From positions 62,001 through 126,000 of the forward strand of contig NZ_WEGH01000001.1 in assembly GCF_009604375.1 (NCBI RefSeq): DNA of 64,000 bases, in the 5' to 3' direction. Of this stretch, positions 17,816 through 26,278 are shown piece after piece. How positions within the stretch are numbered: the first letter of the stretch is position 1; every line of letters starts with the position of its first letter. The notes under the pieces are model-generated. The model was not told where the DNA came from. It was given only the letters and a program-made list of their open reading frames with translations, and searched no databases. This DNA comes from Actinomadura macrotermitis (GTDB taxonomy: Bacteria > Actinomycetota > Actinomycetes > Streptosporangiales > Streptosporangiaceae). Both the position numbers and the translations under genes were made by a program.

Positions 17816-18724
17816 TCAGCCCGCGCCGTAGACGGGCTCGGGGGCGAGCGCCTGGGCGAGCAGGTCCTTGACGGCCGCGCCGACCTCGGCGGGGTCCCAG
17901 CGGGCGCCCCTGTCGGTGGCCGGGCCGTGCCGGAAGGCGTCCATGACGCAGATCCGGCCGCCCTCGGCCTCGAAGATCCGGCCGGTGACGCCCCGGGACT
18001 CCGCCGAGCCGAGCCAGACGACCAGCGGCGAGACGTTCCCGGGCGCCATCGCGTCGAACTCGCCCGCGCCGGGCGCGGCCATCGTCTGGGCGAAGACCTC
18101 CTCGGTCATGCGGGTGCGGGCGGCGGGGGCGATCGCGTTGACCGTCACCCCGTACCGGCCGAGCTCGGCGGCGGCGACGAGGGTGAGCCCGACGATGCCG
18201 GCCTTGGCGGCGGAGTAGTTGCCCTGGCCGACGCTGCCGAGCAGCCCGGCGCCGGAGGAGGTGTTGACGACGCGGGCGTCCACCGGCCGCCCGGCCTTGG
18301 CCTCGGCGCGCCAGTGCCGGCCGGCGTGCTTGAGCGGCAGGAAGTGGCCCTTCAGGTGGACCCGCACGACCGCGTCCCACTCGTCCTCGGCCAGGTTGAC
18401 CAGCATCCGGTCGCGCAGGAAGCCGGCGTTGTTGACCAGCACGTCCAGCCGGCCGAAGTGCTCCACGGCGGTGGCGATCAGCCCCGTCGCCCCCGCCTCG
18501 TCGGCGACGTCGTGGCGGCTGGCCACCGCCTGCCCGCCGAGCGCGCGGATCTCCTCGGCCACCTCTTCGGCGGGGCCGCCGGAGGCCGCGCCGGTGCCGT
18601 CGCGGGCGACGCCGAGGTCGTTGACGACGACGCGGGCGCCCTGGCGGGCGAATTCGAGCGCGTGGGCGCGGCCGAGGCCGCGGCCGGCCCCGGTGACGAC
18701 GACGACCCGGTCCTGGCAGATCAT
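17816..18724 (-). CDS. SDR-family oxidoreductase of the HIP regulon (Rv3548c-like)
   Basis: A 302-residue short-chain dehydrogenase with the cofactor motif TGAGRGLG (about 11-18), NNAG (about 103-106), the catalytic Ser in TSSGAG and YSAAK (about 171-175). It has a C-terminal extension like that of HSD17B4-type enzymes. It follows ipdF by three bases on the same strand and so belongs to the left arm of the steroid C/D-ring cluster. This is the position of Rv3548c in Mycobacterium tuberculosis. The exact substrate, probably a hydroxyacyl-CoA or hydroxysteroid fragment, is not established by the sequence. Confidence 0.85.
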   Translation of the reverse strand: MICQDRVVVVTGAGRGLGRAHALEFARQGARVVVNDLGVARDGTGAASGGPAEEVAEEIRALGGQAVASRHDVADEAGATGLIATAVEHFGRLDVLVNNAGFLRDRMLVNLAEDEWDAVVRVHLKGHFLPLKHAGRHWRAEAKAGRPVDARVVNTSSGAGLLGSVGQGNYSAAKAGIVGLTLVAAAELGRYGVTVNAIAPAARTRMTEEVFAQTMAAPGAGEFDAMAPGNVSPLVVWLGSAESRGVTGRIFEAEGGRICVMDAFRHGPATDRGARWDPAEVGAAVKDLLAQALAPEPVYGAG

Positions 18725-18727
18725 TTC

Positions 18728-19489
18728 TCAGCCCTCTCGGTTGGCGGTGGCGGCGTCCAGGAAGGCGGGGCGCTCTCCCCCGCCGTGCAGCAGCAGCGAC
18801 GAGCCGGTCACGTAGGACGCGCGGTCGGAGGCGAGGAACACGCACGCCTCGCCCACGTCGTAGGGGTCGGCGAGGCGGCCGAGGGGGACGGTCCGCTCGA
18901 CCGCCGCGATCCCGGCCTCGTCGCCGTAGTGCAGGTGGGCCTGCTCGGTGCGGACCATGCCGAGGGTGATCGCGTTGACCCGCACCCGGGGCGCCCACTC
19001 GACGGCGAGCGAGGCGGTGAGGCTCTCCAGGCCCGCCTTGGCGGCGCCGTAGGCGGCGGTGCCGGGCGACGGGCGGACCGCGCTGACGCTGCTGATCATG
19101 ATGATCGCGCCGCCCGCCGGGCCCATCCGCGCGGCGGCGGCCCGCGCCATGATCAGCGGCGCGGCCAGGTTCAGCTCGATGATCTTCAGATGGGTGCGCA
19201 GGTCGCCGTCGGCGACCGGCAGGAACGGGGCGCCGCCGGCGTTGTTGACCAGCACGTCCAGCCGGTCCAGGCCGCCCATGAACGCCTGCACCGCGCCCGG
19301 GTCGCGCACGTCCAGCGAGGCGAACGACGCGGTGCGCCCGCCCGCCTCGGGCAGGCGCTCCGGAGCGCGGCGGGCCACGGCGACCACGTCGGCGCCGGCC
19401 TCCAGCAGGGCGCGGCTGATGCCCGCGCCGACCCCGCGCACCCCGCCGGTGACCACGGCCGTGCGCCCGCTCAGATCCAGCGCCAGCAT
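18728..19489 (-). CDS. ipdF: SDR oxidoreductase IpdF-like (5-hydroxy-HIP dehydrogenase)
   Basis: A 253-residue classical SDR. It has TGGVRGVGAG (about 12-21) for the dinucleotide, NNAG (about 83-86), ISSVSA and the catalytic YGAAK. The ATG at 19489 has AAGGGG upstream. It is divergent from echA20 across a 64-bp region that contains the KstR2-like box, as in M. tuberculosis, where the corresponding gene is Rv3549c/ipdF. There the enzyme oxidises 5-OH-HIP to HIP, the propanoate-indanedione left after steroid ring A/B removal. The assignment rests on synteny plus family, because SDR specificity cannot be read from motifs. Confidence 0.75.
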   Translation of the reverse strand: MLALDLSGRTAVVTGGVRGVGAGISRALLEAGADVVAVARRAPERLPEAGGRTASFASLDVRDPGAVQAFMGGLDRLDVLVNNAGGAPFLPVADGDLRTHLKIIELNLAAPLIMARAAAARMGPAGGAIIMISSVSAVRPSPGTAAYGAAKAGLESLTASLAVEWAPRVRVNAITLGMVRTEQAHLHYGDEAGIAAVERTVPLGRLADPYDVGEACVFLASDRASYVTGSSLLLHGGGERPAFLDAATANREG

Positions 19490-19524
19490 CGGGACCCCTT
19501 CCGTGCGGTCTGCTACGTTCAGTT

Positions 19525-19542
19525 CTAACAAATGTTTGGTGG
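19525..19542. promoter_or_regulatory. KstR2-like operator, left arm
   Basis: CTAACAAATGTTTGGTGG is an imperfect palindrome (CTAACAA, four bases, TTGGTGG) lying between the divergent ipdF and echA20 starts. It matches 15 of 18 positions with the box upstream of fadE30 at 35136-35153 read on the minus strand. The two occur only at the heads of the two HIP gene arms, so binding by the KstR2 protein encoded at 32543-33166 is the simplest reading. Confidence 0.7.
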
Positions 19543-19553
19543 AAAGGTAGCGC

Positions 19554-20306
19554 ATGGGAGTCTCCACCACGACCCACCCCGGCGGGGTCGCCGAGATCGT
19601 CGTCGACGCGCCGCCGGTCAACGCCCTGACCGTGCGAGGCTGGTTCGACCTGGCCGAGGCCGTCCTGGCGGCGGGCCGCGACCCGGGAGTGGGCGCCGTC
19701 GTGCTGCGCGCCGAGGGCCGCGGCTTCAACGCCGGCGTCGACATCAAGGAGATGCAGAGCACCGACGGCCACGCCGCGCTGGTCGGCGCCAACCGCGGCT
19801 GCTACGCCGCGTTCGCCGCCGTCTACGACTGCGAGGTCCCGGTCGTCGCCGCCGTGCACGGCTTCTGCCTCGGCGGCGGCGTCGGCCTCGCCGGCAACGC
19901 CGACATCGTCGTGGCCGCGCAGGACGCCTACTTCGGCCTGCCCGAGGTGGACCGGGGCGCCCTCGGCGCCGCCACCCACCTGGCCCGGCTCGTCCCGCAG
20001 CACCTGATGCGGGCGATGGTGTACACCTGCCGCAACGTCACCGCGGACGAGCTGCACCGGCACGGCTCGGTGCTGGAGGTCGTGCCCGCCGAACGGCTGC
20101 GCGACGCGGCCATGGCGGTCGCCGAGAGCATCGCCGCCAAGGACCGGTACGTGATCCGGCGGGCCAAGGAGTCGCTGAACGGCATCGACCCGGTGGACGT
20201 CAAGCGCAGCTACCGCTTCGAGCAGGGCCTCACCTTCGAGCTCAACCTGGTCGGCGCCGGTGACGAGCACCGCGACGCCTTCGTCGCCAAGGGGGCCGCG
20301 CGATGA
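19554..20306 (+). CDS. echA20: Enoyl-CoA hydratase family ring hydrolase EchA20
   Basis: A 250-residue crotonase-fold protein. The oxyanion-hole segments are GRGFNAGVDIKEM (about 60-72) and HGFCLGGGVGLAGNADIV (about 103-120). In M. tuberculosis EchA20 opens steroid ring D of the HIEC-CoA intermediate by hydrolysis. GAAAGG-like GGAAAGG precedes the ATG by six bases. Its stop overlaps the ATG of ipdA, starting a four-gene chain echA20-ipdA-ipdB-ipdC in which every junction overlaps. The gene order is identical to Rv3550-Rv3553, which supports the specific name. Confidence 0.88.
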   Translation: MGVSTTTHPGGVAEIVVDAPPVNALTVRGWFDLAEAVLAAGRDPGVGAVVLRAEGRGFNAGVDIKEMQSTDGHAALVGANRGCYAAFAAVYDCEVPVVAAVHGFCLGGGVGLAGNADIVVAAQDAYFGLPEVDRGALGAATHLARLVPQHLMRAMVYTCRNVTADELHRHGSVLEVVPAERLRDAAMAVAESIAAKDRYVIRRAKESLNGIDPVDVKRSYRFEQGLTFELNLVGAGDEHRDAFVAKGAAR

Positions 20307-21166
20307 GCAAGGTCATGACGGCCGAGCAGGTCGCCGCCTCCCTGGAGGACGGCATGACGGTCGGGATCGGCGGCTGGGGCTCGCGGCGCAAGCCGATGGC
20401 GCTCGTCCGCGCGATCTGCCGGTCCCCGCTCACCGATCTCACCGTCGTCTCCTACGGCGGCCCCGACGTCGGGCTGCTCTGCGCGGCGGGCAAGGTGCGC
20501 AGGCTGGTCGCGCCGTTCGTCACGCTCGACTCGGTCCCGCTGGAGCCGCACTTCCGCGCGGCCCGGCAGCGCGGCGACATCGAGTTCACCGAGTACGACG
20601 AGGGCATGTTCATGTTCGGGCTGTACGCGGCGGCGCACCGGCTGCCGTTCCTGCCCACCCCGGCGGGGCTCGGCTCGGACGTGCTGAAGGTCAACCCGGA
20701 GCTGCGCACCGTCCGCTCCCCCTATGAGGGCGGCGAGGAGCTGATCGCCGTCCCGGCCCTCACGATGGACGCGGCGCTGGTGCACATGAACCGCGCCGAC
20801 GCGCGCGGCAACGCCCAGTACCTCGGCCCCGACCCCTACATGGACGACCTGTTCGCCAAGGCCGCGGACCGGACGTACGTGTCGTGCGAGCGCCTGGTCG
20901 ACACCGCCGATCTGCTCAAGGAGGGCCCGGTCCAGTCGCTGCTGATCAGCCGGGCGCAGGTCGCGGGCGTCGTGGAGACGCCGGGCGGCGCGCACTTCAC
21001 CGACTGCGTTCCCGACCACGGCCGCGACGAGGCGTTCCAGAAGCTCTATGTGAAGGCGGCGGGCGACCCGGACGCCTGGGCGGCGTTCCGCGACCGGTTC
21101 CTGGCGGGCGACGAGGCCGCCTACCAGGACGCCGTCCGGGCCTGGCGAGAGGAGGAGGGCCGATGA
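20303..21166 (+). CDS. ipdA: CoA-transferase-like ring C hydrolase, subunit A
   Basis: A 287-residue protein with the class I CoA transferase alpha fold: MTVGIGGWGSRRKPMALVRA near the N terminus is the CoA-binding loop. It pairs with the next gene as IpdA-IpdB. In the characterised mycobacterial and Rhodococcus enzyme the two subunits hydrolyse steroid ring C of COCHEA-CoA rather than transferring CoA. Position and overlap (ATGA with both neighbours) match the HIP operon. The name relies on synteny, since other class I CoA transferases share the fold. Confidence 0.88.
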   Translation: MSKVMTAEQVAASLEDGMTVGIGGWGSRRKPMALVRAICRSPLTDLTVVSYGGPDVGLLCAAGKVRRLVAPFVTLDSVPLEPHFRAARQRGDIEFTEYDEGMFMFGLYAAAHRLPFLPTPAGLGSDVLKVNPELRTVRSPYEGGEELIAVPALTMDAALVHMNRADARGNAQYLGPDPYMDDLFAKAADRTYVSCERLVDTADLLKEGPVQSLLISRAQVAGVVETPGGAHFTDCVPDHGRDEAFQKLYVKAAGDPDAWAAFRDRFLAGDEAAYQDAVRAWREEEGR

Positions 21167-21912
21167 CGGGCACCACGGGCACCACCACGGCGACGCGGGC
21201 GGAGGTCTGCGCGGTCGCGTGCGCCGAGGCGTTCCGCGGCGACGGCGAGATCGTGGCGGCGGCCGTCGCCGGGCTCGTGCCGATGCTCGGGTCGCGGCTC
21301 GCCCGGATGACGTTCGAGCCCGGCCTGCTGACCACCGACGGCGGCCCGCACCTGACCGCCGAGGCCGTCCCGCTCGGCGCCCCCGCCGGGGACGTCGAGG
21401 GCTGGCTGCCGTTCCGCGACCACCTCTGGCTGGTGCTGAACGGGCGGCGGCACGTGGTGATGGGCGCGAGCCAGATGGACCGGTTCGGCAACGCCAACAT
21501 CTCCTGCATCGGCGACTGGGCCCGGCCGAAGTCGCAGCTGCTCGGGGTGCGCGGCGCGCCCGGCAACACCCGCCTGAACACCACCAGCTACTGGATTCCC
21601 AAGCACTCCCCCCGGGTGTTCACCGAGACGGTCGACTTCGTCAGCGGCATCGGCCACGACCGGGGGGCGCACGAGATCCGCGTCGTCGTGACGAACCTCG
21701 CCGTGCTCGACTTCGCCACGCCGGACCGCGCGATGCGGCTGCGCTCGGTGCACCCCGGCGTGACCGTGGACGACGTCGCCGCCGCCACCGGCTTCGGGCT
21801 GGCGGTCCCAGATGACGTGCCCGAGACCCGCGCGCCGTCCGCCGAGGAGCTGCGGATCATGCGCGAGGTGCTGGACCCCAAGGGCCTGCGCGAGCGCGAG
21901 GTGCCCGCATGA
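21163..21912 (+). CDS. ipdB: CoA-transferase-like ring C hydrolase, subunit B
   Basis: A 249-residue class I CoA transferase beta-like subunit starting at the ATG that overlaps the ipdA stop. MDRFGNANISCIGDW (about 105-119) is the family region around the beta-subunit loop, and GAPGNTRLNTTSYWIP follows. The Glu of true CoA transferases is not evident at the usual ENG/SE position, consistent with the hydrolase role described for IpdAB. It forms a heterocomplex with IpdA. Its stop overlaps the ATG of ipdC. Confidence 0.88.
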   Translation: MTGTTGTTTATRAEVCAVACAEAFRGDGEIVAAAVAGLVPMLGSRLARMTFEPGLLTTDGGPHLTAEAVPLGAPAGDVEGWLPFRDHLWLVLNGRRHVVMGASQMDRFGNANISCIGDWARPKSQLLGVRGAPGNTRLNTTSYWIPKHSPRVFTETVDFVSGIGHDRGAHEIRVVVTNLAVLDFATPDRAMRLRSVHPGVTVDDVAAATGFGLAVPDDVPETRAPSAEELRIMREVLDPKGLREREVPA

Positions 21913-22976
21913 GCGGGCAGGTCCTGGACACCCCGCTGACCCGGCTCACCGGCGTCCGGCACCCGGTCGTGCAGACCGGCATGGGCTGGGTCGCCGGCCC
22001 GCGCCTGGTGTCGGCGGTGGCGAACGCCGGCGGCCTCGGGATCCTCGCCTCGGCGACGATGACGCTCGATCAGCTCGCCCACGCGATCCACGAGGTCAAG
22101 GACCGCACCGGGGCCCCGTTCGGCGTCAACCTGCGGGCCGACGCCGCCGACGCGGGCGACCGCATCGGCCTGCTGATCAAGGAGGGGGTGCGGGTCGCCT
22201 CGTTCGCCCTCGCGCCGAAGCAGGAGCTGATCGGCCGGCTGAAGGACGCGGGCGTGGTGGTGATCCCCTCGGTCGGCGCCCGCCGGCACGCCGAGAAGGT
22301 CGCCGCCTGGGGCGCCGACGCGGTGCTGGTGCAGGGCGGCGAGGGCGGCGGCCACACCGGCCCCGTCGCGACCACGCTGCTGCTGCCGCAGGTGGTGGAC
22401 GCCGTCGGCATCCCGGTGATCGCGGCGGGCGGCTTCTTCGACGGCCGGGGCCTCGCCGCCGCCCTCTGCTACGGCGCGGCGGGCGTGGCGATGGGCACCC
22501 GGTTCCTGCTGACGTCCGACAGCTCGGTGCCCGACGCGGTCAAGCAGGTCTACCTCGGCACCGCCGAGACCGTCGTCACCCGGCAGGTGGACGGCATGCC
22601 GCACCGGGTGCTGCGCAGCGACCTGGTCGACGTGCTGGAGCGCTCGGGCCGGATCGGCGGCCTCGCCCGCGCCCTGCGCAACGCCGCCGCGTTCAAGAAG
22701 GTCTCCGGGATGTCCTGGCGCGCGATGGTCTCCGACGGGCGGGCCATGAGGCACGGCAGGGACCTGTCGTGGTCGCAGGTGCTGATGGCCGCCAACACCC
22801 CGATGCTGCTGAAGGCCGCGATGGTCGACGGCCGTCCCGACCTCGGGGTGATGGCCTCCGGCCAGGTCGTCTCGGTGATCGACGACCTGCCGTCCTGCGC
22901 CGGGCTGATCGAGCGGATCGTGGCGCAGGCCGCCGAGGTCATCGCCGCCCGGCAGTCCTGCCTCGCGGGGTCATGA
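21909..22976 (+). CDS. ipdC: Flavin-dependent reductase of nitronate monooxygenase family, IpdC
   Basis: A 355-residue TIM-barrel flavoprotein of the 2-nitropropane dioxygenase family. It has HPVVQTGMGWVAGPRL near the N terminus, QGGEGGGHTG (about 137-146) at the FMN phosphate site, and AAGGFFDGRGLAAAL followed by GTRFLLTSDS. In the HIP pathway IpdC acts on 5-hydroxy-HIC-CoA rather than on nitronates. It is the last gene of the left-arm operon, and its end overlaps the convergent TetR gene by six bases. Synteny with Rv3553 supports the name. Confidence 0.88.
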   Translation: MSGQVLDTPLTRLTGVRHPVVQTGMGWVAGPRLVSAVANAGGLGILASATMTLDQLAHAIHEVKDRTGAPFGVNLRADAADAGDRIGLLIKEGVRVASFALAPKQELIGRLKDAGVVVIPSVGARRHAEKVAAWGADAVLVQGGEGGGHTGPVATTLLLPQVVDAVGIPVIAAGGFFDGRGLAAALCYGAAGVAMGTRFLLTSDSSVPDAVKQVYLGTAETVVTRQVDGMPHRVLRSDLVDVLERSGRIGGLARALRNAAAFKKVSGMSWRAMVSDGRAMRHGRDLSWSQVLMAANTPMLLKAAMVDGRPDLGVMASGQVVSVIDDLPSCAGLIERIVAQAAEVIAARQSCLAGS

Positions 22977-23585
22977 CGGGCCGAGCCCGCGCAGCAGCGC
23001 GGCGAGGCCGCGCTCGAAGACCCGGTCGTCGCCGACCGACCGGGCCTCGCGCGCGGTCTCGGCCATCAGCGGGAACTCCTGCGGTGACAGTGCCGCGATG
23101 GCGTCGGTGCCCCGCCCCGCCAGCGGGCCGAGGCGCTCCAGCTGGACGGCCCCGATGATCTGGGCCGTCAGGGTGCGCAGCGCGACCACCCGCGCCGCGC
23201 CGGTGACGCCCGCGCCGGCCAGGATCTCCAGGACCCCCTCCGACCAGCGCAGCAGCCCCGGCGAGCTGTGCCGGTGGATCATGGTGAGCGGCACGGCCTC
23301 CGGGTGGGCGCCGATCGCGGCCCGCACCCGCCGCGCCATCTCCGCGACGCGCTCCTGCCAGGTCCCGGCGGCCGGCGGCACGGGGTCGACCCCGGCGAAC
23401 ACCAGCTCGACGATCAGACCCTCCAGCTCGTGCCGGTCCTGCACGTAGCGGTACAGGGCCATCGTGCTGGTGCCGAGGCGCTTGGCGACCGCGCGCATGG
23501 ACAGCGCGGCGAGGCCGTCGTCGTCGACGACGGCGAGGGCGGCGGCGGCGATCTGGGACTGGGTGAGCGAACGCGGTCGTGGCAT
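22971..23585 (-). CDS. TetR-family regulator
   Basis: A 204-residue protein. The N-terminal HTH is at about residues 8-55 (LTQSQIAAAALAVVDDDG, then MRAVAKRLGTSTMALYRYV). The C-terminal ligand domain has many Leu/Ala helices. The ATG at 23585 starts it, and no Shine-Dalgarno is evident. It is divergent from a peroxiredoxin-like gene, with a large palindrome between them that it probably binds, repressing both genes. It is distinct from the KstR2 regulator of the flanking pathway and is part of a block inserted between the two HIP arms. Confidence 0.9.
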   Translation of the reverse strand: MPRPRSLTQSQIAAAALAVVDDDGLAALSMRAVAKRLGTSTMALYRYVQDRHELEGLIVELVFAGVDPVPPAAGTWQERVAEMARRVRAAIGAHPEAVPLTMIHRHSSPGLLRWSEGVLEILAGAGVTGAARVVALRTLTAQIIGAVQLERLGPLAGRGTDAIAALSPQEFPLMAETAREARSVGDDRVFERGLAALLRGLGPS

Positions 23586-23590
23586 CAGGG

Positions 23591-23636
23591 TTGACAGCGT
23601 ACGGCATACGCCTACGATCTTAAGCGTATGCCGTAC
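23591..23636 (+). promoter_or_regulatory. Promoter with perfect 13-bp-arm operator
   Basis: TTGACA (23591-23596) and TACGAT (23613-23618) are 16 bp apart and form a near-consensus promoter for the rightward gene. GTACGGCATACGC (23599-23611) and GCGTATGCCGTAC (23624-23636) are perfect inverted arms separated by 12 bp that enclose the -10 element and start site. A bound dimer or dimer pair would block transcription. The adjacent TetR protein is the obvious ligand. Confidence 0.7.
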
Positions 23637-23654
23637 ACCTACCAGGAGGCCGCC

Positions 23655-24206
23655 GTGCGCTCCCCCGTCCCGTTCCGCGAGCTGACGCCGGTGACCGGCG
23701 ACCCGGTCCCGCTGCCCGACCCCGATCGCCTCGTCCACCTGCAGCTGCGCCGCTTCGCCGGCTGCCCGGTCTGCAACCTGCACCTGCGCTCGGTGGCCCG
23801 GCGGCACGCCGAGATCGAGGCGGCGGGCGTCCGCGAGGTCGTGGTCTTCCACTCCCCCGCGGACGAGCTGCGCCGGCACGTCGCCGACCTGCCCTTCGCG
23901 GTCGTCGCCGACCCGGGCAAGCGGCTCTACGCCGAGTTCGGCGTGTCGGCCTCACCGCGCGCGCTGCTCGACCCGCGCGCCTGGGGCGTGATCGTGCGCT
24001 CGGTCGCCGACGGGCTCCGCCGCCGCTCGCCCTTCCCCGCCTCGCGCCCGCACGGCGGCCGCCTCGGCCTGCCCGGGGACTTCCTGATCGGCCCCGGCGG
24101 CACCGTCCTCGCGCACAAGGTCGGCGCGCACGCGGGCGACCAGTGGGAGGTGGACGAGCTGCTCGCCCTCGCCCGCGAGGCCCGCCGCGCGCCGTCGCCT
24201 CAGTAG
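23655..24206 (+). CDS. Peroxiredoxin-like (AhpC/TSA-type thioredoxin-fold) protein
   Basis: About 183 residues from the GTG at 23655, which has AGGAGG five bases upstream. The ATG at 23628 lies inside the operator and has no ribosome site, so it is less likely. The thioredoxin-fold motif is RRFAGCPVCNLHLRS (CPVC at about residues 38-41), placed as in PF13911-type AhpC/TSA proteins, followed by VVVFHSPADELRRH and FAVVADPGKRLYAEFGV. Probable thiol oxidoreductase or peroxidase in the cytoplasm. It is under the control of the divergent TetR gene. The end overlaps the convergent aldo/keto reductase gene by seven bases. Confidence 0.85.
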   Translation: MRSPVPFRELTPVTGDPVPLPDPDRLVHLQLRRFAGCPVCNLHLRSVARRHAEIEAAGVREVVVFHSPADELRRHVADLPFAVVADPGKRLYAEFGVSASPRALLDPRAWGVIVRSVADGLRRRSPFPASRPHGGRLGLPGDFLIGPGGTVLAHKVGAHAGDQWEVDELLALAREARRAPSPQ

Positions 24207-25213
24207 CGCGAGCCGACCGGCGCCGGGAGGCCGTCCAGCTCGGCCAGGTCGGCGGCGGTGAGGTCCAGGTCCGCCGCGCCGGCGTTGTCGCGCAGGTAGC
24301 GCGACTTCTTGGTGCCCGGGATCGGGATGACATGGTCGCCCTGCGCGAGCGTCCAGGCGATCGCGACCTGCGCCGGGGTGGCGCCGTGCCGGGCGGCGAC
24401 GGCCTTGACCACGTCCACGATCGCCAGGTTCGCCTTCAGCGCCTCCTCCTGGAACCGCGGGTTGCGGCTGCGGAAGTCGGTGTCGTCGAAGTCGGCGGCG
24501 GTGACGGCGCCGGTGAGGAAGCCGCGGCCGAGCGGGCTGTAGGCCACGAACGCCGCGCCGTTCTCCGCGCACCAGCCGACCACGTCGCCCGGCCCCTCGC
24601 TGACGGTCCCGCCGGTACGGTCCGAGCCGCCGCCGGCGCTGCCGCCCGGCGCGCCCTGCGCGTCACGCGTCCACAGCGACAGCTCGGACTGGACCGCGGC
24701 GACCGGGTGGATCGCGTGCATCTCGGCGGCCTGCGCGGCCGTCACCTCCGACAGGCCGAGGTGGCGGACCTTGCCCTGCGCGACCAGCTCGGCCATCGCG
24801 CCCCAGGTGTCGGCGAGCGGCACCTGTGGATCGACGCGGTGCAGGTAGAACAGGTCGATGACGTCGGTGTCCAGGCGGCGCAGGCTCTCCTCGGCCGAGC
24901 GCCGCACCTGCTCGGGCGAGCCGTCGCGGCGCATCGTCGAGGCGTCCTGGCCCTCCACGACCAGGCCGGTCTTGGTGGCCAGCACGGCCTCGCCGCGGCG
25001 GCCCTTCAGCGCCCGGCCGACGAGGGTCTCGTTGTGCCCGTTGCCGTAGACCTGCGCGGTGTCCAGGAACGTCACGCCGAGGTCGAGCGCCTCGTTGATC
25101 AGCGCGACCGACGCGTCGTCGTCGCGCTCGGCGGCGGTGTAGGCCCAGCTCATGCCCATGCAGCCGAGCCCGACCGCGCCGACCTCGGTGCCCTGGAACG
25201 TACGGGTGCGCAT
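24200..25213 (-). CDS. Aldo/keto reductase
   Basis: A 337-residue TIM-barrel NADP-dependent reductase. Catalytic tetrad residues are visible: Asp and Tyr in DTAQVYGNG (about 51-59), Lys in VLATKTG (about 80) and His in FYLHRVD (about 124). The cofactor region near the C terminus reads IPIPGTKKSRYLRDN. GGAGA lies six bases before the ATG. The upstream XRE/MmyB-type gene on the same strand is commonly the regulator of such reductases. The substrate is probably an aldehyde or ketone xenobiotic but is not defined. Confidence 0.92.
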   Translation of the reverse strand: MRTRTFQGTEVGAVGLGCMGMSWAYTAAERDDDASVALINEALDLGVTFLDTAQVYGNGHNETLVGRALKGRRGEAVLATKTGLVVEGQDASTMRRDGSPEQVRRSAEESLRRLDTDVIDLFYLHRVDPQVPLADTWGAMAELVAQGKVRHLGLSEVTAAQAAEMHAIHPVAAVQSELSLWTRDAQGAPGGSAGGGSDRTGGTVSEGPGDVVGWCAENGAAFVAYSPLGRGFLTGAVTAADFDDTDFRSRNPRFQEEALKANLAIVDVVKAVAARHGATPAQVAIAWTLAQGDHVIPIPGTKKSRYLRDNAGAADLDLTAADLAELDGLPAPVGSRY

Positions 25214-25308
25214 GAGTTCTCCTTATCGGGGGAAATGCGGTCACCCATGATCCTGCCGCGCTCGCGGTGCGGCAGGCAGTGCGCGTTCATCCTGGGTGTG
25301 CCACCACC

Positions 25309-25323
25309 ACCCTCGCGGAGGGT
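25309..25323 (-). terminator. Hairpin at the end of the XRE gene
   Basis: ACCCTC-GCG-GAGGGT forms a 6-bp perfect stem that abuts the stop codon of the XRE regulator. A second hairpin, CTGCCGC with GCGGCAG (25253-25275), follows it toward the reductase gene. Neither has a U-tract, so they may attenuate rather than fully stop transcription. Confidence 0.35.
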
Positions 25324-26171
25324 CAGCTCGCCCGGACCAGCCGGACGCGCTCCAGCAGCCGGGCGAGGCGCTCCTCGGTACCGGTGCCGGGCCGGGGGTT
25401 CTGCAGGCACAGGTGGTCGCCGGGCCGGTCGCCGAGCGGCAGCACCACCGTGTCGAAGACCAGCTCGCCGACCTCGGGATGGCGGACCGACTTGACCGCC
25501 TGGGTCTCCCCCGACACCTCGTGCCGCTCCCACAGCTCGGCGAACTCGGGGCTGACCTCCCGCAGGTCCGCGGCGATCCGGTCGAACTCGGGGTCGTCGG
25601 GGTAGCGCGCCGCGTCGTGCCGGAACCGCGCGACGATGCCCGGCGCCGTCTGCTCCCAGGCGCCGTGCACGGCCCGGTAGCGGGCGCTGGTGAAGAAGGT
25701 GACCAGACTGTTGTGGTCCAGGTCGCCGAAGCCGAAGACGGCGCGGGCCGGGTCGTTGATCGCCAGGAAGTTCCAGCGCCGGTCGCGGATGTAGGCGGGG
25801 CGGGGCGCCCAGGCGTCCAGCATCCGGCGCAGCTCGGCGGGGACCGGGGACGTCGCGGCCGGGGCGGGCGGCGGGTTCAGGCCGGCCAGCAGGTACAGGT
25901 GCTCGCGCTCGGCGCCGTCCAGCCGCAGCGCCCGGCAGATCGCGTCCAGCACCTCGCCGGAGACCTTGATGTCGCGGCCCTGCTCCAGCCAGGTGTACCA
26001 GGACACCCCGACGCCGGCCAGCACCGCGACCTCCTCCCGGCGCAGTCCCGGCGTGCGGCGGCGGCCGCCCGCGGGCATGCCGACGTCGGCGGGGGTGAGG
26101 CGCGCGCGGCGGGTCCGCAGGAAGTCGCGGAGCTCCGCGCGGCGGCGGTCGGGGGCGGCCTCGCTGGTCAT
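25323..26171 (-). CDS. XRE-family regulator with MmyB-like ligand domain
   Basis: A 282-residue protein with an N-terminal lambda-repressor HTH (about 10-85: LRDFLRTRRARLTP, TPGLRREEVAVLAGVGVSWYTWLEQGRDIKVS). The C-terminal MmyB-like domain (about 105-270) is a PAS-like fold with WNFLAINDPARAVFG and HPEVGELVFDTVVLPL. Such proteins sense a small ligand, often fatty-acid-like, and control a neighbouring reductase or dehydrogenase. Here the aldo/keto reductase lies directly downstream on the same strand. Confidence 0.92.
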   Translation of the reverse strand: MTSEAAPDRRRAELRDFLRTRRARLTPADVGMPAGGRRRTPGLRREEVAVLAGVGVSWYTWLEQGRDIKVSGEVLDAICRALRLDGAEREHLYLLAGLNPPPAPAATSPVPAELRRMLDAWAPRPAYIRDRRWNFLAINDPARAVFGFGDLDHNSLVTFFTSARYRAVHGAWEQTAPGIVARFRHDAARYPDDPEFDRIAADLREVSPEFAELWERHEVSGETQAVKSVRHPEVGELVFDTVVLPLGDRPGDHLCLQNPRPGTGTEERLARLLERVRLVRAS

Positions 26172-26278
26172 GAGGTCACGATAGTCCGCTTCGCCGGATA
26201 TCCGGCGCTGGGACGAGGCGGGCGGGGCGCGGGTCGTCTATCGTGAGCATCCGGCGCCGGGCAGCGGAGAGGCGGTTG

